DNA from: Chamaecrista fasciculata
Lineage: Eukaryota > Streptophyta > Magnoliopsida > Fabales > Fabaceae
Reading direction: 5' to 3'
Assembly: GCA_003254925.1 (NCBI GenBank)
Contig: QANZ01026765.1
Coordinates: 1-64,000, forward strand
DNA length: 64,000 nt
The notes beneath the pieces were generated by a model. It was not told where the DNA came from and did not search any database. It worked only from the letters and a program-made list of their open reading frames with translations. Below, piece after piece: positions 57,688 to 64,000 of this stretch. Each line of letters opens with the position of its first letter. The first letter of the stretch is position 1. Both the position numbers and the translations under genes were made by a program.

Positions 57688-58324
57688 GATCAAAATCTCA
57701 AATTGGTCTCAAATGTATGGGGTAAATTTGAAATTAGTCTTAAATATTTCATTTGTTTCAAATTGGTCTTACATATTTTTATAATTTTCTAAATTAATAT
57801 CAAATTATTGAATGCGGTTATATTTTTCTCGTTTCAAATTTGAATACGACGAATTTAGAATTCTAAGTTTCTTTTGAGTTTTGACTAGTACTTTCCATAT
57901 CCAGTGGGGATTGTCAACAAGTGAGGTCAAATTAAGTTTTGAAAATAGGTCACTCGTTTCACGGTCAAACAAGCAAAGTTGGTAATATACTAATATCTCT
58001 TTTCATTTCAAGTTTGAATACATAATTTTGAAATTACGTAGTAACTATTGAAGAGTTTTAATTTTTTTTCTGTCAAATTGAACCATTTATAAACGAGGTC
58101 AAATCACGCTCTGAAGGTAAATATAGAAAGTTCTTGTCAAAAACAACTAACAGATTTAGATTTGTCACATATGAACTTAAAATAACGGAAATATGACCAT
58201 ATTCAGTAGTTCGGGACTAATTTGAAAAATTATAGAAACATGTAAAATCAAACTGAAATAAATGAAAAACTTAGTACCAATTTGAAATCTACCCATACAT
58301 TGGAAACAATTAGAAGTTTTGACC
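57688..58324. mobile_element. MULE-type foldback element with perfect 9-bp target duplication
   Basis: TTTCTAAAA occurs directly on both sides (57679-57687 and 58325-58333). The 637-bp element is nearly all inverted repeat: the left begins GATCAAAATCTCAAATTGG and the complement of the right begins GGTCAAAACTTCTAATTG, then TTTCATTTGTTTCAAATTGG against TTTCATTTATTTCAGTTTG. It has no coding capacity. This is the clearest member of the family also seen at 9400-9782 and 60078-60642. Confidence 0.8.
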
Positions 58325-60077
58325 TTTCTAAAATATTTATGACAAAATGATACCGGTGCATCAATTATTAATTTTTTATTCGCTATGGTGTATCAAAAAC
58401 TGTTTTTTATTCGCTTTTATATATTACATCATATATTCATATCCAATCTTGAACTTATTTTTTTATGCAACATAGTAATAGACGATACATAAATATTTTT
58501 GTATAATTAAGTTTAATCGCTGTATCTTAAATATATTATATTACATGTTAAATGATGAATATAATTAAATTATAATAAATTTTAAAAACTGGTTCAAGCA
58601 TACTAAAGTAATGATTTTTTTTTCATTACTTTAGTAATGATTCTTTAATTTCCTTTTCATTTATATTAATGTGAAATTGTTTTTTTACATTTAATATAAA
58701 AAATAAATGTTTTCAAATTAAAAAAAAAGGGCAAAAGCACTCTTTTTTTTTTAAAACATCATGCCAAACTATATAAAAGAAAAGCCAAACGACACTTATA
58801 ATTAGTCAGAGGATTCTAATCTGATAACACAGAAGAAGAACAATTTGCAAACATTGTTGAACTAGAATAACAAATCAAAGTACAAATTGAACTAGAATAT
58901 CCTATTTGCAAACATTTCCAAACTTTACATCAATTTTAAATTTTGTTTACAGTAATTTTTTACTGTTAATTTTGTCCTCAAAGATAAGTATGTTATTAAT
59001 TTATTAAAAGAAAAACACAATAGAATATATCATTGATTTAGTAAAAAAATTAGTCAAAAAGTAAAATTGATCAAAATATAAAAATATTAAAGATGAAATT
59101 GAAAAAAAAAATATTGATGAAGAAATTGAAAGTTAATTTAAAGTTGAAAAATGAAAATAATACTTTTTTCTAACATGAAAATGATGTATTGTTTATCAAT
59201 TATTATTATTATTATTATTGTAACGCAGTATTTTTTTAAAGATTTTTATAACAGTGAATAATCCCTGAACTAATTTGTAAATACTTCAAAAAATGAAATA
59301 ATTGGTCTACAAATTTAAGATTTAGTGAACTCTTAATATTTAATTAGAAATAAATAAATCCCTACAACTTACCTATTGTTTGCCAATTATATGTAGGCTT
59401 ACTTAGCAATTAGCATAAGCTATAAAGTTAAGATATTAGGTGGTATAATTTAGAGTGTAGGGTGGCTTTTTAGCGATATTTCTAGGAGAGTGGCTGTGAG
59501 CTAATAATACATTACATTTTGCGATTTGTGAAAGGTTCGATTTCAAAATATCAGTGTTGTAATTAATAATTATTGATGAATTAATTGGCTTTTGCTATGT
59601 CTTTACTTATTTTGTATATTGGGGTTCGGAAATGGATCCTCTGCATTTTTATTTTCTGCATTTTTTTTTACAGTTTAGAGAGATAAAGAAAGAAGTAGAG
59701 AGAGAAAGTGTGAGTCTCACAAAATAATAAATATGTAGGACTCACATTTTCTCTAAATACCTCTTCCTTTATCTCCCTAAAATGCAGAAAAATGCACCAA
59801 ATCAAAATACAGAGGATCCTGTTGGTTCCTTATGCTTATAGTTGATGCTGTCTTTAATGAACGTCGTTGTCGCCCAACCCATCATAGATCTCTCTCTCTC
59901 ACTCACCGTAACGTTTGACGACACATTTTGGTCAGATGGGGCATGCACCTACTCATTCTCTTTCCACAAAACTCCACACCTAATATCAATTATATTTGTA
60001 CTTTTATTTCCCATAATTCATTCTACTTTCCAATAAAATTACTTTGATCAAGCTCTTGTATATTTTTAAAAAAAAAA
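58325..60077. other. AT-rich interval with a GGATCCTCTG-ended MITE
   Basis: Mostly AT-rich with homopolymer and (ATT)n runs (about 59203-59220). About 59634-59819 is an inverted-repeat element, GGATCCTCTGCATTTTT on the left and AATACAGAGGATCC on the right, similar in style to 30829-31017. No gene seen. Confidence 0.5.
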
Positions 60078-60642
60078 GTCAAAGAGTTATTTTGGTCCTA
60101 AATGTATACCCTAATATTCAGTTTGGTTTATTATGTTTTAAAATGTTTAAATTGGTCTAAAATGTTGACAAAATGTTTCATTTGGTCCTAAATGTTGGTA
60201 AAATATTTCATTTTGGTCCTAAATGTTGATAAAATGTTTCATTTTGGTCCCAAATTATTGAATTTGATCATATATCTCTTGTCTCTCATTTCAAGTTTAA
60301 AGGACTTGTTAAGAAGAACTCATAGCTCTGAATTCGTCGCATTTGTCTTTGAAACGAGAGAGATATGATCAACTTTATTTGTTTAGTCATGAAACGAGCA
60401 GTCTATTTTTAGGATAAATTTGACCTCGTTTGCTGACGACCTTAACTAGATAGAGAAAGTACTCTTTGAGAATAATACGTAACTCTAAACTCGTCACGTT
60501 TAAACTTGAAACGAATCAAATTTAATAATTTGGACTAAAATGAAACATTTTTTCAATATTTAGGACCAATTTAAACATTTTGAAATATAATGGACCAAAA
60601 TAACATTAAGACATACATTAGGAGCAAAATTAACCTTTAACC
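60078..60642. mobile_element. MULE-type foldback element, third clear copy
   Basis: Left arm GTCAAAGAGTTATTTTGGTCC, then CCTAAATGT words repeated in tandem (about 60100-60250); right arm closes TTAGGAGCAAAATTAACC. Flanks AAAAAAAAA and AAAAAATAA are 8 of 9 identical but low-complexity. The repeated ATTTTGGTCCTAAATGTTG units on the left arm show internal expansion. Non-coding. Confidence 0.6.
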
Positions 60643-62380
60643 AAAAAATAATAATAATAAGCTGAGCTAAAAAAAAGTGCGACCCAAATAATTATATAGA
60701 TGGACTAGTCAAAGACCCACGTATCTTTTTCTCAGCAACTTGTGTTTGGATTTTTGTTTCTACGACATTACTCATGGATCATCATCATGAGGACTACCAA
60801 AGTTGATGAAATGAATAATCAACGGCCATAGTTTATGCTTTTAATTACTTAATTAATTGAATTACCCGCCCTAATTAATGCAGAATCAATCAGAATCTTC
60901 TCGGCATCTTTTGATTGTGGGTCCCTTCAGCAGCCGCCATCTCCTGTGCCAAAAAATACTTGAAATGATCCAATGAACGTGATATTTGGGTATTAGTCTA
61001 AAGAAGCATTATTTTATTTCGTAATGTCTCATTCACATTGGTTGTGGGCTTGTGGCTTATCGATTATTAAATATCCATTATTTACGGTTCTTTTTCTTTT
61101 ATATATATATATATATAAAGGAAATTGAATTGATTGACTTTCAAAGATAGTTATTCAAAGTTAAAAAATATATATAACAGTAATTAAGAAAGTTGAGTTT
61201 TTTTTTCTTGTGAGAACAAAAGTTAATTTTAGTATAAGAGATTAGTCTCCCATAATATCATAAATTCATATTTATAAAATATCATCCTATATATATTATA
61301 AAAAACAAATCAAGTGACTACGGTTTGGTATAAAATACGAATCATATTTGAAAAGTACAACAAATCCAAAAACTATTTTCTACGGGTTATATAATTTATT
61401 TATTTATCTATTATTTCAATTTTCTGTTTTATTTTGTTTTATATTTGTGAGGTCGTTGGCTAACTCTCTTCAGCGATTTCCTTCCTTCTCATTTCTCAGC
61501 AATAATATATTATTAAATTAATTCCAACTCAACTAATAAACAGCAGGAGACCAACCACTATGTTGCATCTGGATTTAAATATTGGTATTTTGGCTTGAAT
61601 ATAGTTCCGACAATTGACATTTATCTCTCAGAATATGTTATTATTTACTTAGAAATCGTCAAAAAGTGGTGTTACTTGAGAAGATAGAAAAATAGGAATA
61701 GTCAAGTACATGGACGAATCTCAAAATCGCAACCATTCACTCATTTTTTTTTTATTTAGAGGGAAACACCTTTTCTTGCACTGATACATCTTGACAATCG
61801 GTAATTCACACTTGTTGTATATATAGAAAACACTTTTCTTTATTCATTAAAAATTTTGAATCATAAAATTGCTTTCATTTAATAAGTTATCTTGCACTTG
61901 TACATGCTCTATCATCATCATTATAATATTGTGTCGAGTCCATGTGACATTATTGATTCACACACACACACACACGAGAAGAGATAGAGCATTGAATTTT
62001 GAAATTTTCCAACCCCATATATCACAGAGGTTTTAACTTTGAATATAGGTTATGGTCAATGTCTTGGGGGTCAAGGCTTCTCTCTGTCTTGACACGTGTA
62101 CTCTTTTGACTTGATGACCCCACAGGTTTTTTTTAACTCTCGTGTCACTAACTGACAGTGACTCTCACTAGCTAATAGCCATGCCCCATGTTCATTAAGG
62201 AAGAAGACGATCCATGATTAGGTCTCCACTTGTACCAAAACTCAAGAATAATACTATTCATAATTCGAATTAAAAAATTTAAATTAATACCAAATTTAAG
62301 CATCGTATAATATGGCGGGCGGGATTGTCTCATGTCAAGATTAAAGCAGTTTCAGCGAGGTTCCCAGAAGGTTCCTTGAT
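60643..62380. other. Gene-free interval upstream of GRAS copy 3
   Basis: AT-rich sequence with (TA)n at about 61102-61118 and (AC)n at about 61961-61974. A palindromic GACACGTGTAC (near 62092) is a G-box/ABRE-like word in the far promoter of the third GRAS gene. No coding region recognised. Confidence 0.4.
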
Positions 62381-62388
62381 ACTCTGTT

Positions 62389-62396
62389 TATAAAAG
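62389..62396 (+). promoter_or_regulatory. TATA box of GRAS copy 3
   Basis: TATAAAAG lies 274 bp before the ATG at 62670, followed by a CT-rich, ATG-poor leader beginning about 30 bp downstream. The position fits a transcription start near 62420 with a leader of about 250 bases. Inferred from sequence only. Confidence 0.55.
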
Positions 62397-62669
62397 AAGG
62401 GTAGGCTTAGTGGATTTGAAAGAAACCCTACTCTTCTCAATTCTTCTTTTTCCTCTGCTCATTCTTCACTCTCTCATACCTTATCTTTTAGCTTCCACTT
62501 ATTTAATTAATTTTTTTTTTCATTTTCAATTTTTTCTTCTTCCTCTTCAGCTTGGTCTCTGTATTTTGATTTCTGAATCTTGAATCTTATTAGATATTTG
62601 ATTTATCAGTTTGTTCGATATTCCTGAATCCTTTCGTATAATTTTGGCTTCTAGTTTTTTTCGGTCTCT

Positions 62670-64000
62670 ATGGATACTCTTCTACGAAATTATCACGAGA
62701 GTGTTAATGGATTTAGATTCGAGAACGGTCGTATTTCTGTTTTTCCAACCCAGAATCCTACGGAAGGGTTCAATTTCGGCGGTAAATCCTCCGTTCATTC
62801 ATCTTCCGTTCTATGCAATTCAGAATCTCCCACTGATTCGGGACCTTCTTCTTCTTCTTCTTCTTTTTCTTCGGGTGTCACAAGCTCATCTGAACACTCT
62901 GCAGAGAGTAATAAATACTCCAATCCTATCCTCAGATACATAAGCGAGATCCTCATGGATGAAGAAGACGATCTGGAGAAGAAGCCTTGCATGTTGCAAG
63001 ATTGCTTAGCGCTCCAGGCTGCCGAGAAATCATTCTACGATGCCCTTGGTCGTAGCTACCCCTCTTCTCCCAATCAAAACCCTAATTGCTTCCGTGGTGA
63101 AATCATCCATAGCCCCAATGACCAAAACTTCGGTCGTACCCCTAGTTTCGAGAGCAATAGTAGCTATACTACTGATAACTCATCTGATTCCGATTGGATT
63201 AACGGTGTCGTCAGTTCCCCTGAGAACATCCTCGAGATTCCAGGTCTACCTTCTGATAATCCATTCACAGAAATCCTAGCTCAGAGCATGCATAATAGAG
63301 GATCTGGAGGATCGAGGGAAAAGAGAACCCTGGATGATTCTTTAAAGGAACCAGAAGGAAGAGGCACCAAACTTTCTGCTGTTTATTCTGATGATTCAGA
63401 GCCATCGGAGATGTTCGATGAGGTACTGCTATGTTATAATAAAACTAGTCAATCAACAACGTGTTCTGTCCCTGATCCACCGCAAAATGAGGTATCTCAC
63501 CGGAATGCTGAGTCTGGAGGATCAAACGGGAAGCCAACACGTTCAAAGAAAGGAGGAGGAGGATCAAACAAAGGGACAACGGTAGATTTGTGGACACTGT
63601 TAACTCAATGTGCACAGGCAGTGGCAAGCTTTGACCAAAGGAATGCAAATGAAATTCTGAAGCAGATTAGGGAACACTCTACTCCATATGGCGATGGACT
63701 CCAACGTTTAGCTCATTATTTTGCTGATGGTCTCGAGACGCGTTTAGCTGCTGGGACACCATCCTATGCACCCCTTCATGGAGGAACTACTGCTGCTCAG
63801 ATTCTGAAAGCTTATAAGCTGTACATCACAGCATCACCTTTCCTGAGGATATCAAATTTCTTGGCCAACAGAACAATTCTGAAGCTAGCGCAAGATGAAA
63901 CCAGCCTTCACATTATTGATTTTGGTATTTGCTATGGTTTTCAGTGGCCTTGCCTTATTCAACGGCTTTCGGAGAGACCAGGTGGGCCTCCCAGGCTTCG
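62670..64000 (+). CDS. GRAS transcription regulator, SCL14/SCL33 (LISCL) type, copy 3 (cut by window end)
   Basis: The frame is open from ATG 62670 to the window end (443 codons plus two bases) with no stop. It starts MDTLLRNYHESVNGFRFENG and carries the subfamily motifs NPILRYISEILMDEEDD, KPCMLQDCLALQAAEKSFYD and LSAVYSDDSEPSEMFDEVLL. A Ser run is at about 70-78. The GRAS domain begins near 304 (VDLWTLLTQCAQAV) and reaches LHIIDFGICYGFQWP (about 413) and RPGGPPR. The N-terminal region is about 80-90 residues shorter than in copies 1 and 2. PFYRE and SAW motifs lie beyond the window, so completeness is unknown. Third member of the same-strand tandem cluster. Confidence 0.93.
   Translation, partial: MDTLLRNYHESVNGFRFENGRISVFPTQNPTEGFNFGGKSSVHSSSVLCNSESPTDSGPSSSSSSFSSGVTSSSEHSAESNKYSNPILRYISEILMDEEDDLEKKPCMLQDCLALQAAEKSFYDALGRSYPSSPNQNPNCFRGEIIHSPNDQNFGRTPSFESNSSYTTDNSSDSDWINGVVSSPENILEIPGLPSDNPFTEILAQSMHNRGSGGSREKRTLDDSLKEPEGRGTKLSAVYSDDSEPSEMFDEVLLCYNKTSQSTTCSVPDPPQNEVSHRNAESGGSNGKPTRSKKGGGGSNKGTTVDLWTLLTQCAQAVASFDQRNANEILKQIREHSTPYGDGLQRLAHYFADGLETRLAAGTPSYAPLHGGTTAAQILKAYKLYITASPFLRISNFLANRTILKLAQDETSLHIIDFGICYGFQWPCLIQRLSERPGGPPRL

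Noticed and set aside
62346-62378. Heat-shock-element-like GAAGGTTC in the GRAS copy 3 promoter
   Set aside because: Only one correctly spaced GAAnnTTC pair; the third unit is off by one base, so it is weak on its own.
1-64000. CRISPR array, operon, phage or bacterial-type system
   Set aside because: No regularly spaced repeats, ribosome-binding sites or bacterial genes; the content is plant nuclear throughout.

Overview
The window is nuclear DNA of a flowering plant, probably a core eudicot. Evidence is intron-rich plant gene families (FDM, alpha-expansin, PGR5-like, ORP3, telobox-Myb, GRAS), an AT-rich background, a plant tRNA-Gly and many short non-autonomous DNA transposons. I cannot name the species. 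It is a draft scaffold: one 656-base N gap (51559-52214), two short gaps (24377-24388, 35373-35380) and single Ns at 2528 and 15027.

Layout: 1-6.2 kb is repeats, including an 846-bp hAT-like element with perfect 8-bp target duplications next to a 5'-UTR-like exon. 7.36-10.84 kb (+) encodes an XS/XH-domain RNA-directed DNA methylation factor. 12.69-14.13 kb (-) encodes an EXPA4-like alpha-expansin. 14.1-21.3 kb has no recognisable gene. tRNA-Gly(UCC) lies at 21.29 kb. 22.34-24.58 kb (+) encodes a PGRL1-related thylakoid protein. 26.21-28.17 kb (-) encodes a small Rab5-interacting (RAB5IF/OPTI-type) membrane protein. 32.52-37.99 kb (+) encodes an ORP3-type oxysterol-binding-related protein. 41.89-44.49 kb (+) encodes a TRP1-type telomere-repeat-binding protein whose N-terminus looks frame-disrupted. 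Three same-strand, intronless GRAS genes of the SCL14/SCL33 type follow at 46.4, 54.4 and 62.7 kb; the last runs off the window.

The order XS/XH, PGR5-like, Rab5-interacting, ORP3, TRP1, GRAS matches, as I recall it, the Arabidopsis chromosome 5 neighbourhood At5g59390-At5g59450. This looks like an old conserved block that here gained an expansin, tandem GRAS copies and much transposon DNA. The genes do not form one pathway; they share a neighbourhood.

The most interesting structures are in the repeats. A Mutator-type element present twice carries a fragment of the plant splicing factor SF1/BBP between its long inverted repeats (Pack-MULE-like). Mini-Helitron-like elements occur as a tandem pair plus an inverted copy. 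A family of long foldback elements has 9-bp target duplications, one member inside an FDM intron. All exon coordinates are my own splice predictions, checked by reading frame; transcription start sites are not established.
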